64,000 bases of DNA from an uncultured Ruminococcus sp. (GCA_900541505.1 UQKK01000018.1:3702-67701), one strand, 5' to 3'. Counted from the stretch's first letter, positions 49,497-58,525 are shown. Made by a program: numbers and translations. Notes: generated by a model from the sequence alone, not told the origin.

Positions 49497-52115
49497 TTAT
49501 TTACCATAGTAGCATTTCAGATAAATTTCTTTGATTTCCTTCATCAATGGATATCTCGGGTTAGCGCCTGTACACTGGTCGTTGAATGCCTGTTCGCACA
49601 TCTCATCCAATGTATCCAGGAAGTATTTCTCGTCGATGCCGTAATCTTTGATGGTCTTCTTGATGCCAATCTTCTCTTTCAAGTCTTCCAGTTTTGCCAG
49701 GAAGTTCTCAAATACTTCTTTGTCATCTTTGCCTGCGCAGCCCGCGAAGCGTCCCAACTCAGCGTATCTTGCAAGTGCGTGCGGATACTCATACTGTGAG
49801 AATGTTCCCATCTTTGTCGGAGCTTCCGCGGCATTGTATCTCATAACTTCTGTCAGGAGCAATGCGTTTGCCACACCGTGCGGCAGATGATGGAATGCAC
49901 CCAGTTTATGAGCCATGGAGTGGTTTACCCCGAGGAACGCATTGGCGAATGCCATACCTGCCATACAGGAAGCGTTTGCCATTTCTTCACGAGCTTTCGG
50001 GTCGTTGGCGCCATTCTCATATGCGGACGGAAGGTAGTCAAATACCATCTTCACCGCTTTCATCGCCAGACCGTCTGTGTAATCTGTAGCCATGATGGAT
50101 ACATACGCCTCAATCGCATGAGTCATAACATCGATACCGGATGCGCTTGTCAGTCCCTTCGGCTGGGTCATCATGTTGTCAACATCCACGATAGCCATGT
50201 TCGGGAGCAGAGCGTAATCAGCGATTGGCCATTTTACTCCGGTATCCGCATCTGTGATGATAGCGAACGGTGTCACTTCAGAACCAGTTCCGGAAGAGGT
50301 CGGGATTGCAACAAAGTATGCCTTCTCTCCCATTTTCGGGAATGTGAATACTCTCTTTCTGATATCCATGAAGTCCATCGCCATGTCTTCAAAATCTGCT
50401 TCCGGATGCTCATACATAATCCACATAATCTTCGCCGCATCCATCGCGGAGCCACCGCCCAGCGCGATGATGGTGTCAGGCTCAAACTGTCTCATCTGGT
50501 CTACACCTTTCTGCGCGCACTGCAGAGTCGGGTCTGGAGCCACCTCAAAGAAGCAGGTGTGCTGGATACCCATTTCGTCTAATTTCTCTTCAATCGGATT
50601 TACATAACCATTTTTATAAAGGAAAGAGTCTGTTACGATGAACGCTTTCTTCTTGTGCATCACTGTGCCGAGTTCATCCAGTGCTACCGGCATACAGCCT
50701 TTCTTAAAGTATACTTTCTCAGGTGTTCTGAACCACAGCATATTCTCTCTCCTCTCAGCAACTGTCTTCACGTTCAGCAGATGTTTTACTCCTACGTTCT
50801 CGGATACGGAGTTTCCGCCCCAGGAACCACATCCCAGTGTCAGGGACGGAGCCAGCTTGAAGTTATACAAGTCACCGATACCACCATGGGAGGACGGTGT
50901 ATTTATCAGAACACGGCAGGTCTTCATTGCTGCTGCGTGTTTCGCAATCTTTTCTTTCTCCGCCGGATGTACATACAGGGAAGCTGTATGCCCGTAACCG
51001 CCGTCAGCTACTAACTGTGCCGCTTTTTCCAGCGCCTCGTCAAATGTCTTTGCTCTATACATACCAAGTACAGGAGATAATTTTTCATGAGCAAATTCTT
51101 CAGATATATCGACAGACTCTACTTCACCTATCAAAATCTTTGTATCTTCCGGAACATCTACGCCAGCCATTTTAGCAATCTCATATGCAGATTTTCCTGG
51201 AATCTTGCTGTTCAGGGCGCCGTTGATGATGATAGTCTTACGTACTTTGTCAAGCTCCGCGCCTTTTTTCAGGAAATAGCATCCGCGGTATGCAAATTCT
51301 TTCTTCGCTTCCTCATAAACGCTGTCCAGAACTGTCACTGACTGCTCGGAAGCACAAATCATACCATTGTCAAATGTCTTAGAATGGATGATGGAGTTGA
51401 CTGCCATTCTCACATCTGCTGTATCGTCGATGATAACCGGTGTATTTCCAGCACCTACTCCAAGTGCCGGCTTTCCGGAGGAGTAAGCAGCTTTTACCAT
51501 TCCCGGACCGCCTGTCGCCAGGATGATGTCGGATTCTTTCATAACCATATTGGTCAGTTCCAGTGAAGGAGAATCAATCCAACCGATAATTCCTTCCGGT
51601 GCTCCTGCTTTTACCGCTGCATCCAGTACAACCTTTGCAGCCGCGATGGTACATGCCTTTGCAGCCGGATGTGGGCTGATGATGATTGCATTTCTCGTTT
51701 TCAGACAAATCAAAGTCTTGAAGATTGCTGTGGATGTCGGGTTCGTCGTCGGGATAACTGCTGCTACCAGTCCGATGGGCTCCGCCACCTTCTTGATACC
51801 GTAAGCGGCATCCTCTTCAATAACTCCACAGGTCTTTGTATCCTTATATGCGTTGTAAATATACTCTGCCGCATAGTGGTTTTTGATAACCTTATCTTCT
51901 ACGATACCTCTCTGGGTCTCTTCCACTGCCATCTTTGCCAGCGGGATTCTCTGCTTGTTCGCAGCCATCGCAGCTTCATAGAAAATCTTGTCAACCTGCT
52001 CCTGTGTGAATGTAGCAAACACCTTCTGCGCCTCGCGCATAGCTTTCATCTTTGCTTCCAGTGTTTCCACGCTGTCAACAATCTCCGGCACTACTGCTTT
52101 CTCTTTCTTTGCCAT
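49497..52115 (-). CDS. adhE: Bifunctional acetaldehyde-CoA/alcohol dehydrogenase
   Basis: An 872-residue AdhE. Residues about 1-440 are the CoA-acylating aldehyde dehydrogenase with the catalytic Cys in NGMICASEQS; residues about 460-872 are the iron-type alcohol dehydrogenase with GGGSAMDAAK (NAD binding) and metal ligands Asp/His in AIEAYVS, NHSMAHKLGAFHHLPHG. It turns acetyl-CoA into ethanol in two NADH-using steps, usually as spirosome filaments, and restores NAD in fermentation. Strong promoter with Rex-like operators upstream; single gene with terminator. Confidence 0.97.
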   Translation of the reverse strand: MAKKEKAVVPEIVDSVETLEAKMKAMREAQKVFATFTQEQVDKIFYEAAMAANKQRIPLAKMAVEETQRGIVEDKVIKNHYAAEYIYNAYKDTKTCGVIEEDAAYGIKKVAEPIGLVAAVIPTTNPTSTAIFKTLICLKTRNAIIISPHPAAKACTIAAAKVVLDAAVKAGAPEGIIGWIDSPSLELTNMVMKESDIILATGGPGMVKAAYSSGKPALGVGAGNTPVIIDDTADVRMAVNSIIHSKTFDNGMICASEQSVTVLDSVYEEAKKEFAYRGCYFLKKGAELDKVRKTIIINGALNSKIPGKSAYEIAKMAGVDVPEDTKILIGEVESVDISEEFAHEKLSPVLGMYRAKTFDEALEKAAQLVADGGYGHTASLYVHPAEKEKIAKHAAAMKTCRVLINTPSSHGGIGDLYNFKLAPSLTLGCGSWGGNSVSENVGVKHLLNVKTVAERRENMLWFRTPEKVYFKKGCMPVALDELGTVMHKKKAFIVTDSFLYKNGYVNPIEEKLDEMGIQHTCFFEVAPDPTLQCAQKGVDQMRQFEPDTIIALGGGSAMDAAKIMWIMYEHPEADFEDMAMDFMDIRKRVFTFPKMGEKAYFVAIPTSSGTGSEVTPFAIITDADTGVKWPIADYALLPNMAIVDVDNMMTQPKGLTSASGIDVMTHAIEAYVSIMATDYTDGLAMKAVKMVFDYLPSAYENGANDPKAREEMANASCMAGMAFANAFLGVNHSMAHKLGAFHHLPHGVANALLLTEVMRYNAAEAPTKMGTFSQYEYPHALARYAELGRFAGCAGKDDKEVFENFLAKLEDLKEKIGIKKTIKDYGIDEKYFLDTLDEMCEQAFNDQCTGANPRYPLMKEIKEIYLKCYYGK

Positions 52116-52167
52116 TTCAATAATTCCTCCTGTAATTGAAATTTATCTTTTCCTAACCACAATTTCA

Positions 52168-52196
52168 AGTATACAGAGTCGTTAAATAATTGTCAA
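52168..52196 (-). promoter_or_regulatory. Promoter of adhE
   Basis: Minus strand consensus TTGACA (52191-52196), 17-bp spacer, TATACT (52168-52173), about 45 nt before the start. Confidence 0.8.
52179..52196 (-). promoter_or_regulatory. Rex-like operator at the adhE promoter
   Basis: Minus strand TTGACAA-TTAT-TTAACGA fits the Rex consensus TTGTTAA-N4-TTAACAA at 11 of 14 positions and covers the -35 and spacer, so NADH-free Rex would block RNA polymerase. Confidence 0.6.
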
Positions 52197-52218
52197 TATA
52201 CCATTTGATAATATTTTA

Positions 52219-52236
52219 ACGTTATTTTTTTAACGC
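52219..52236. promoter_or_regulatory. Second Rex-like dyad upstream of adhE
   Basis: CGTTA and TAACG arms around six T/A bases, about 23 bp upstream of the -35. Same half-site core as the first operator. Confidence 0.45.
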
Positions 52237-52294
52237 TATTTGTGCATATTGTACAAAACACTTTCAAAAAGGAAGAATTTTCCTAATAACAGCA

Positions 52295-52344
52295 GAGAGT
52301 TCCGCAAGCAGAACTCTCAAATGGAATTCTCTTGCGGAACTCTC
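52295..52344 (-). terminator. 14-bp inverted repeat after the acetyltransferase gene
   Basis: GAGAGTTCCGCAAG (52295-52308) and CTTGCGGAACTCTC (52331-52344) with a further GAACTCTCAAA direct repeat. T content after the stem is low, so termination is probable but not certain. Confidence 0.55.
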
Positions 52345-52360
52345 AAACCAGGCGCTGTAT

Positions 52361-52960
52361 TTAATGCCAATCATGCTTCTCGTTTCTGTCCAGTGCATTG
52401 ATTTCTTTCATTTCTCTGGCAGGCACGCCGCCCACTACGGTATTCGGCTCTACATCTTTTGTCACCACTGCACCGGCGGCGACAATCGCATTGTCTCCTA
52501 CCGTCACCCCCGGCAGAAGCGTGGCGTGTGAGCCAATCCACACATTCTTTCCGATACGGACAGGAGCGGGAAAATTATCCTTCCGCTCTGCCTCTTTCAT
52601 ACCATGGTTTATGGTGGCAATCACCACATGAGAACCAATCAGGGTACCATCCCCAATATCGATACCGCCCTGGTCCTGAAAGTGACAGCAGCAATTGATA
52701 AAGACATGTTTCCCCACAGAAATATTTTTGCCGCACTCCGTATAGAAAGGCGGGAATATACTGAATGTGTCATCCACAGGCTTCCCGATAATCCTTGAAA
52801 ACAGTTCTCTCCTCTCTTTTGGTTCATGGTAAGCATTATTCAGTTCTGCCGTCTGCTGCATCGCCTCCTCTGCCAGATGGTGCATCCATTGGTGTGCTTC
52901 TGAACCGCCGCCTGCCGGATTTCCCTGTCTCATATATTCTAAAAACTGCTCTTTCTCCAC
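52361..52960 (-). CDS. Maltose/galactoside O-acetyltransferase-type protein
   Basis: A 199-residue left-handed beta-helix acetyltransferase. The start is a GTG at 52960 with GAGGT about 9 nt upstream, just after the alcohol-dehydrogenase stop; the open frame continues upstream but overlaps that gene. Hexapeptide repeats (IDIGDGTLIGSHVVI, VRIGKNVWIGSHATLLPGVTVGDNAIVAAGAVV) and the catalytic-His stretch INHGM match LacA/Maa. It transfers acetyl from acetyl-CoA to a sugar hydroxyl. It is the last gene of the operon with the iron alcohol dehydrogenase; the link between the two is not obvious. Confidence 0.85.
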   Translation of the reverse strand: MEKEQFLEYMRQGNPAGGGSEAHQWMHHLAEEAMQQTAELNNAYHEPKERRELFSRIIGKPVDDTFSIFPPFYTECGKNISVGKHVFINCCCHFQDQGGIDIGDGTLIGSHVVIATINHGMKEAERKDNFPAPVRIGKNVWIGSHATLLPGVTVGDNAIVAAGAVVTKDVEPNTVVGGVPAREMKEINALDRNEKHDWH

Positions 52961-52973
52961 TGTCTGATACCTC

Positions 52974-54152
52974 TTACCGATATGATTTTTCAAATATCCC
53001 GGCACACTCCTCATCCGACATCGGGCAGGGATTTGCCAGGAACAGACCGCCCATTGTCTCACGGGCATTTACCGCCAATGTCATACATTCGTCCTTTTTC
53101 ATGCCGTAATCACTCATCTTTAAGTCCGCCACACCGCAGTCTTCCTGTAAACGCACTAATGCCTCTATAAAGTCCTCCGGTCTGTCCGCCTGCGGATTTC
53201 CCATCACCCTCGCCATCTTCACGAACTGCTCGTCACATGCATGTTTATCAATAAAAAACTGTGCAAATGCTTTTGAAATCATAATAAGTCCGGCACCGTG
53301 AGGCAAATCATGATGGTAAGCGCTCATGGCATGTTCCATGGAGTGCTGCGCTGTAGTGCTGGTAAGCTGCATGGTAATTCCCGCCATTGTGCTTCCGTAA
53401 GCCACATGCTCTCTCGCCTCCAGGTCATTACCGTCTCTGACAGCTCTCGGCAGATATTTTGCTATATTCTCAATCGCAGACAGGGCAATGGTCTCGCTTA
53501 AAATATTGATTCCGTTGGACATCATTACCTCTGTATTGTGGAACAGAGCGTCAAATCCCTGGTAAGCCGTGTATTTTGAAGGAACCGTCCGCATCAGCTC
53601 CGGGTCCACAACAGCCAGAACAGGCACCAAAGCCGGGTCGCCGAATCCGATTTTCTCTTTTGTCTCCAGGTTAGAAATCACACCCCAGCAGTTGACTTCC
53701 GAACCTGTTCCTGCCGTGAGGGTAATAGTCACAATCGGAAGTCCCGGATTAGCCAGAGGTTTTCCTTTTCCCGTGCCTCCATTTACATAATCCCACAAAT
53801 CTCCTTCGTTTGTCGCCATCGCCGAAAGAGCTACCGCAGAGTCTAAAACCGCTCCACCGCCCAGCGCCACGATAAAATCACAGCTATTTTCTCTGGCAAA
53901 AGCAGCGCCTTCCATAATCATCTCTTTGACGGGATTTTCCATCACCTTCGCAAACTCAACAAACTCCACGCCTGCCTTGTTCAGTTGTTCCAGTGTTCGG
54001 TCATACGCGCCGCTGACTTTCGCAGATTTTCCGGCGGACATCAAAAGCAGCGCCTTTTTTCCCGGCATGGGCTGTGCTCCCAACTCGTTCAGTTTGCCGT
54101 TTCCAAATAAAATCCTTGTAGGGTTGTTAAAATCAAAATTCATGTTCATCAT
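52974..54152 (-). CDS. Iron-containing alcohol dehydrogenase (butanol-dehydrogenase-like)
   Basis: A 392-residue group III alcohol dehydrogenase. GGGAVLDSAVALS is the NAD(P)-binding block; metal ligands fall in FDALFHNTE, TAQHSMEHAMSAYHHDLPHGAG. Similar to BdhA/YqhD-type enzymes that reduce aldehydes. The start at 54152 uses GGGAGGT, which is part of the last codons of the small gene upstream, so translation is coupled. Confidence 0.92.
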   Translation of the reverse strand: MMNMNFDFNNPTRILFGNGKLNELGAQPMPGKKALLLMSAGKSAKVSGAYDRTLEQLNKAGVEFVEFAKVMENPVKEMIMEGAAFARENSCDFIVALGGGAVLDSAVALSAMATNEGDLWDYVNGGTGKGKPLANPGLPIVTITLTAGTGSEVNCWGVISNLETKEKIGFGDPALVPVLAVVDPELMRTVPSKYTAYQGFDALFHNTEVMMSNGINILSETIALSAIENIAKYLPRAVRDGNDLEAREHVAYGSTMAGITMQLTSTTAQHSMEHAMSAYHHDLPHGAGLIMISKAFAQFFIDKHACDEQFVKMARVMGNPQADRPEDFIEALVRLQEDCGVADLKMSDYGMKKDECMTLAVNARETMGGLFLANPCPMSDEECAGIFEKSYR

Positions 54153-54154
54153 TC

Positions 54155-54394
54155 TTACCTCCCAAATTTTTCTTTTTGAATCCTGTAAATCAGAAAATCC
54201 AGACAATCCATCTGTTTCTGCCCGGAACGTACTGTATCAAGCAATTCTTTCCTGTATCGAAGGAGAATCTGCAGCATACCGTCAAGATTTCCTTTTTTTA
54301 CAAAATATACGCATTTCTCCGTTGTCTCTGCGTCACAGCCTGCGTCCTTCAAGTTTTGATAAAGAATACCAAAGGTATCTGAGGCTTCCGCCAT
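54155..54394 (-). CDS. Conserved small hypothetical protein (79 residues)
   Basis: A small helical, charged protein (GILYQNLKDAGCDAETTEK and DCLDFLIYRIQKEK) with a strong ribosome site (AGGAGG) and its own promoter. Related short proteins occur in many Firmicutes, but I know of no function. Two Cys near 20-28 and one near 63 could be redox-active. It is the first gene of the operon with the alcohol dehydrogenase, and its last codons contain that gene's ribosome site. Confidence 0.75.
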   Translation of the reverse strand: MAEASDTFGILYQNLKDAGCDAETTEKCVYFVKKGNLDGMLQILLRYRKELLDTVRSGQKQMDCLDFLIYRIQKEKFGR

Positions 54395-54416
54395 TTTCTA
54401 CACCTCCTATGCCATC

Positions 54417-54445
54417 ATTATAGGATTGCCGTACCGATATGTCTA
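54417..54445 (-). promoter_or_regulatory. Promoter of the small protein-Fe-ADH-acetyltransferase operon
   Basis: Minus strand TAGACA (54440-54445), 17-bp spacer, TATAAT (54417-54422), very short leader. The 322-bp gap 54395-54716 also holds the 10-bp direct repeat and the MITE described next. Confidence 0.65.
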
Positions 54446-54494
54446 ATACTTATAATCTATATCGTGTTATTCTTTACAGGCATAACTATTTCCG

Positions 54495-54515
54495 CTATAC
54501 TGAACCTATACTGAA
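54495..54515. promoter_or_regulatory. 11-bp-spaced direct repeat, possible regulator site
   Basis: CTATACTGAA occurs at 54495-54504 and 54506-54515, one helical turn apart, between the operon promoter and the divergent LysR gene. Confidence 0.4.
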
Positions 54516-54516
54516 T

Positions 54517-54681
54517 CTAGTGTACTGTATCATTGACTTTCAGTATAATGACGCAGAATGGATTTTCACTCTGCAAGGCGGAGGAATGAGGCGATGCGGT
54601 GGCATCGTCGATTGACGACAACACAGCAGATGGAAATCCAGGCAAGCCATTATGCGAAACGTGAATGAGACAGTACACTAG
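54517..54681. mobile_element. 165-bp MITE-like element
   Basis: Terminal inverted repeats of 18 bp with one mismatch: CTAGTGTACTGTATCATT at the left and its near complement ending ACAGTACACTAG at the right. No coding capacity. The left 34 bp are shared with the 58-bp element at 42706-42763. It sits just upstream of the LysR gene (36 nt to the start) and must lie in or next to that gene's promoter. Confidence 0.75.
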
Positions 54682-54716
54682 TGTACTGGCACGTTCGTTA
54701 AAGGAGGCGATATACA

Positions 54717-55625
54717 ATGGAAATCCGTATACTGCGCTACTTTCTGGAAATTGCGCGAGCCGGAAATATGACCCGTGCAGCTGAGACGCTCCATGTTTCA
54801 CAGCCAACGCTCTCAAAGCAGATGAAAGATTTAGAGCTGGAATTGGGCAAAAAACTCTTCCGCAGAAGCAGCACCAGCTTAAGCCTGACAGATGAGGGGA
54901 TGCTGCTTCGGAAACGGGCAGAAGATATCCTGGACATGGTCGACAAGACAACCGATGAATTTAAAGCGCTCGATGAAATCACCGGCGGGGAAGTACACAT
55001 CGGCTGCGCCGAATCTCATCAGATTAAATATCTGGCGCGGGCAATCAAGACATTTAAGGAAAGCTACCCTCTCTTCCACTATCATCTCACCAGCGGAAAT
55101 ACCGAACAGGTGGTGGAACGTTTGGACAGAGGGCTGATAGATTTCGCCGTTATCGCAGAACCACCCAATCTCTCACGGTATAATTATATGGAAGTACCGG
55201 GTGTAGACCGCTGGGGACTTATAATGCGAAAAAACAGCCCTCTGGCAGAAAAACAAACTATCCACTTTGAAGATTTGGAAGGGCTGGATTTAATCTGCTC
55301 TGCCCAGGGTATGCAGTTCGATATATCAAGGTGGTGCGGAGAAAAGGCAGACACACTGAATCTCTCCGGCACTTTCAACCTCGCATATAATGGTTCTGTA
55401 TTTGTCAAAGAAGGGCTCGCCTATATGCTGACCTTCGATAACCTGGTAGACACAGGCGAGGGCAGCGAGCTTTGTTTCCGCCCGTTGGTCCCGCCGCTGG
55501 AAACAAAAATATATGTCATCTGGAAAAAATACCAGGTGTTTTCCCCAATAGCAGAACTTCTGCTGAAGACACTGAAGGAGTCTCTGCATAAGCAAACACC
55601 GAGCAGAGGCGATAAAAGTGAGTAA
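54717..55625 (+). CDS. LysR-type regulator, divergent from Fe-ADH operon
   Basis: A 302-residue LysR protein with a strong ribosome site (AAAGGAGG). The helix-turn-helix spans residues about 10-60 (IARAGNMTRAAETLHV, SQPTLSKQMKDLELELG) and the effector domain about 90-290. It likely controls the divergent alcohol dehydrogenase operon. The MITE directly in front of it may have replaced or brought its promoter. Confidence 0.9.
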   Translation: MEIRILRYFLEIARAGNMTRAAETLHVSQPTLSKQMKDLELELGKKLFRRSSTSLSLTDEGMLLRKRAEDILDMVDKTTDEFKALDEITGGEVHIGCAESHQIKYLARAIKTFKESYPLFHYHLTSGNTEQVVERLDRGLIDFAVIAEPPNLSRYNYMEVPGVDRWGLIMRKNSPLAEKQTIHFEDLEGLDLICSAQGMQFDISRWCGEKADTLNLSGTFNLAYNGSVFVKEGLAYMLTFDNLVDTGEGSELCFRPLVPPLETKIYVIWKKYQVFSPIAELLLKTLKESLHKQTPSRGDKSE

Positions 55626-55636
55626 TTATGAAAGAA

Positions 55637-55665
55637 AGCACCCCGATTTCTCGGAGTGCTCTCTT
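55637..55665. terminator. Terminator between lysR and rplQ
   Basis: AGCACCCCGA and TCGGAGTGCT around TTTC, followed by CTCTTAT; it lies between two converging genes and can serve both. Confidence 0.75.
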
Positions 55666-55687
55666 ATCATTTCGTTTTCACCATGAA

Positions 55688-56224
55688 CTATACAAGCTCA
55701 ATCAGAACTTCCATCGCTGCATCACCTTTACGCTGTCCAATCTTTACGATTCTGGTGTAACCACCGTTGCGGTCAGCATATTTCGGCGCAATCTCTGTAA
55801 ACAGTTTGTCTACCAAGTCAACGTTCTTTGTGTTTTTCTTTCTTCCAGCGCCTGCAGCCGGTACTTCTTTTACCGGGTAGAGAACTTTGAGCATCTCTCT
55901 TCTTGCGTGGAGTCTGCTCGGCTGGTCTTTTTTGATTTTCTTCTCTTCTTCATCGTAAACAGTAACTTTCTTTCCGTCAACGACTTCTTTTACTCTCTTG
56001 CCGTCTTTGTCTTTACGCGGAACCTTTGCCATTACTGTCACTTCATCGAAGTTGTCCTTCTCTTTTACTGCCAGAGCGATAAGTCCCTCTGCAATCTTAC
56101 GGATTTCTTTTGCCTTAGCCTCTGTTGTAACGATTTTTCCGTTGTTAATCAGAGCAGTTACCTGATTTCTGAGCAGTGCTTTTCTCTGGGAAGCTGTTCT
56201 TCCGAGTTTTCTATACTTTGCCAT
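55688..56224 (-). CDS. rplQ: 50S ribosomal protein L17 with insertion
   Basis: A 178-residue L17, last gene of the ribosomal series. The N-terminal KLGRTASQRKALLRNQ and the C-terminal GGYTRIVKIGQRKGDAAMEVLIEL are typical; the common bacterial length is 115-130. About 50 extra residues (around 65-125, Lys/Asp/Val-rich: DGKRVKEVVDGKKVTVYDEEEKK) lie in the middle, an insertion I associate with Lachnospiraceae-type clostridia. Confidence 0.96.
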   Translation of the reverse strand: MAKYRKLGRTASQRKALLRNQVTALINNGKIVTTEAKAKEIRKIAEGLIALAVKEKDNFDEVTVMAKVPRKDKDGKRVKEVVDGKKVTVYDEEEKKIKKDQPSRLHARREMLKVLYPVKEVPAAGAGRKKNTKNVDLVDKLFTEIAPKYADRNGGYTRIVKIGQRKGDAAMEVLIELV

Positions 56225-56390
56225 TTTTATAAATCCTCCATTTTAAACATTTGGTTATGCATCTTCGGTCTTATTAATCAAATGCCCCCGCCATGCTCTT
56301 ATGGTCTTACTGGCAGGATAATTTGAACAAGGCTAAACGGACGGTCATATGCGTTTCTATGAAATGCGCAGCACCGGTCCTGCCTGTGAT

Positions 56391-57350
56391 TTATTCCTCA
56401 CCCTGGTTCAACTCAAGGTTCAGTTCTTTTAATTTCGCCAGTACTTCTTCCAGGGATTTGCGTCCAAGGTTACGTACTTTCATCATGTCTTCCGGTGTCT
56501 TGTTGGTAAGTTCTTCTACCGTATTGATACCGGCTCTCTTCAGACAATTGTAAGAGCGGACGGAAAGTTCCAGTTCGTCGATGCTCATCTCCAGCACTTT
56601 CTCTTTCTCGTCGTCTTCTTTTTCTATCATGACTTCCGCGGACTGTGCGACTTCGGACAAGTCAATGAACAGTTTCAGATGTTCGCTTAAGACTTTTGCC
56701 GCAAGGCTTACCGCCTCATCGGGGTGCATTGTGCCTTTTGTCCATACATCCAGTGTCAGTTTGTCATAGTCAGTAATCTGACCAACACGTGTATTCTCAA
56801 CAGTCAAGTTGACACGCTCCACCGGTGTGTAAATGGAATCAATCGGAATAACACCAATCGGCAAATCTTCTGTTTTATTCTTGTCTGCGCTCACATAGCC
56901 TCTGCCCTTTGTAATGGTCAGTTCCATGTACAGCTTGCTGTCCTTGCCGCCGCTCAATGTAGCGATGACCTGTTCCGGATTCATGATTTCAATATCAGAA
57001 TCCACCTGGATGTCAGCGCCTGTGACAACGCCTTCACCTTCAAATTCGATATATGCAGTCTTAACTTCGTCTGATTCCGATGTATTTTTGATTGCCAGAG
57101 ATTTCAGGTTCATGATAATCTCAGTCACGTCTTCTTTGACACCTGGGATGGAACTAAATTCGTGCAGAACCCCGTCAATCTTTACAGAACTGATTGCAGC
57201 TCCCGGCAGGGAAGAAAGCATGATTCTTCTCAGGGAATTTCCAAGGGTAATTCCATAGCCTCTCTCAAGAGGCTCAACTACGAATTTTCCATACTTTTTA
57301 TCTTCTGAAATTTCTGTAATTTCAATATTCGGTTTATTAAAATCAAACAC
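56391..57350 (-). CDS. rpoA: RNA polymerase alpha subunit
   Basis: A 319-residue alpha subunit. The N-terminal assembly domain has GYGITLGNSLRRIMLSSLPG; the C-terminal DNA- and activator-contact domain (about 245-310) has LELSVRSYNCLKRAGI and NLGRKSLEEV. Order rpsM-rpsK-rpsD-rpoA-rplQ is the usual alpha operon. A 166-nt gap separates it from rplQ, longer than usual. Confidence 0.98.
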   Translation of the reverse strand: MFDFNKPNIEITEISEDKKYGKFVVEPLERGYGITLGNSLRRIMLSSLPGAAISSVKIDGVLHEFSSIPGVKEDVTEIIMNLKSLAIKNTSESDEVKTAYIEFEGEGVVTGADIQVDSDIEIMNPEQVIATLSGGKDSKLYMELTITKGRGYVSADKNKTEDLPIGVIPIDSIYTPVERVNLTVENTRVGQITDYDKLTLDVWTKGTMHPDEAVSLAAKVLSEHLKLFIDLSEVAQSAEVMIEKEDDEKEKVLEMSIDELELSVRSYNCLKRAGINTVEELTNKTPEDMMKVRNLGRKSLEEVLAKLKELNLELNQGEE

Positions 57351-57441
57351 TACACAAACCCTCCTTATGGGTTAAAATATGTTGAGGGGGTACGATGTCT
57401 CACCTGATACAAGCCGTGCCTGTTATCAGGCACAGACCCTA

Positions 57442-58035
57442 TTATTTGGAGTACAACTCGACAATGAGCATCTCATCAACAGGAACATCGATTGCTTCTC
57501 TTGTCGGGAGCTCTTTTACTGTACCTTTCAGATTCTCAGCATCTACTTCCAGCCAATCCGGAATCAGGTTGCCGCCTGTTACTTCCAGGATATCTTTGTA
57601 TCTCTGGCTTCCTTTGTGTTTCTCTTTGATTTCAATAGTATCTCCCGCTTTGATAAGGTAAGACGGGATGTTTACCTGCTTACCGTTTACAAGTACGTGC
57701 TTGTGGTCAACAATCTGTCTTGCTTCTTTTCTTGTTCTCGCAAATCCCATACGGAACATTACATTGTCCAGTCTGGACTCCAGAAGAATCATCAGGTTTG
57801 CACCTGTCATTCCTTCCATCTGTTTTGCCTTTGCATAGTAATTTCTGAACGGTTTCTCCAGCACGCCGTAGATGAATTTTGCTTTCTGTTTCTCGCGAAG
57901 CTGTAAGCCGTACTCGCTCATCTTTCTGTTTGTTCTCTTTAACTGTCTGTTAGATTTTTTATTAATTCCTAAATAGATTGGGTCCATTCCAAGGGAACGG
58001 CATCTTTTAAGAACCGGAACTCTGTTTACTGCCAT
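57442..58035 (-). CDS. rpsD: 30S ribosomal protein S4
   Basis: A 197-residue S4, starting at ATG 58035 behind AGGAGGAG (the frame is open for 13 more codons). The S4 RNA-binding motif (RLDNVMFRMGFARTRKEARQIVDHKHVLVNG) is central. S4 binds 16S rRNA early in assembly and in known bacteria controls its own operon by binding a leader mRNA. Confidence 0.97.
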   Translation of the reverse strand: MAVNRVPVLKRCRSLGMDPIYLGINKKSNRQLKRTNRKMSEYGLQLREKQKAKFIYGVLEKPFRNYYAKAKQMEGMTGANLMILLESRLDNVMFRMGFARTRKEARQIVDHKHVLVNGKQVNIPSYLIKAGDTIEIKEKHKGSQRYKDILEVTGGNLIPDWLEVDAENLKGTVKELPTREAIDVPVDEMLIVELYSK

Positions 58036-58129
58036 GTTTCTCCTCCTAAATTTTATACATGCCAGCGGTTTCACACCGCCTCTTCGTTACTTCCAGTGTT
58101 TTCCAAACTCTGTCCTGCAGAAAATATAA

Positions 58130-58525
58130 CTACACTCTTCTGCGTTTCGGCGGGCGGCATCCGTTGTGCGGCACCGGTGTTACGTCCTTGATGCTTGTCA
58201 CATCAATTCCACATGCCTGAAGTGCACGGATTGCTGCTTCCCTTCCTGAACCTGGTCCCTTCACGAAAACATCTACTGTTTTAAGACCATGTACTAACGC
58301 AGCCTTAGCCGCTGTCTCAGCTGCCATCTGTGCTGCATATGGAGTAGATTTCCTTGAACCTTTAAATCCCAGACCGCCTGCACTTGCCCATGAAAGAGCA
58401 TTTCCCTGTCCATCTGTCAATGTTACGATTGTGTTATTGAAAGATGACTGAATGTGTGCCTGTCCTCGTTCAACGTTTTTCTTGACACGTTTTTTTGTTA
58501 CTTTTTTTGCAACTTTCTTAGCCAT
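58130..58525 (-). CDS. rpsK: 30S ribosomal protein S11
   Basis: A 131-residue S11 with a Lys-rich N-terminus and the signature region TPVPHNGCRPPKRRRV at the C-terminus. It sits on the small-subunit platform. Preceded by a 139-nt gap with two small hairpins (GGCGAGGC/GCCGAGCC and CAAGCTG/CAGCTTG). Confidence 0.98.
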   Translation of the reverse strand: MAKKVAKKVTKKRVKKNVERGQAHIQSSFNNTIVTLTDGQGNALSWASAGGLGFKGSRKSTPYAAQMAAETAAKAALVHGLKTVDVFVKGPGSGREAAIRALQACGIDVTSIKDVTPVPHNGCRPPKRRRV

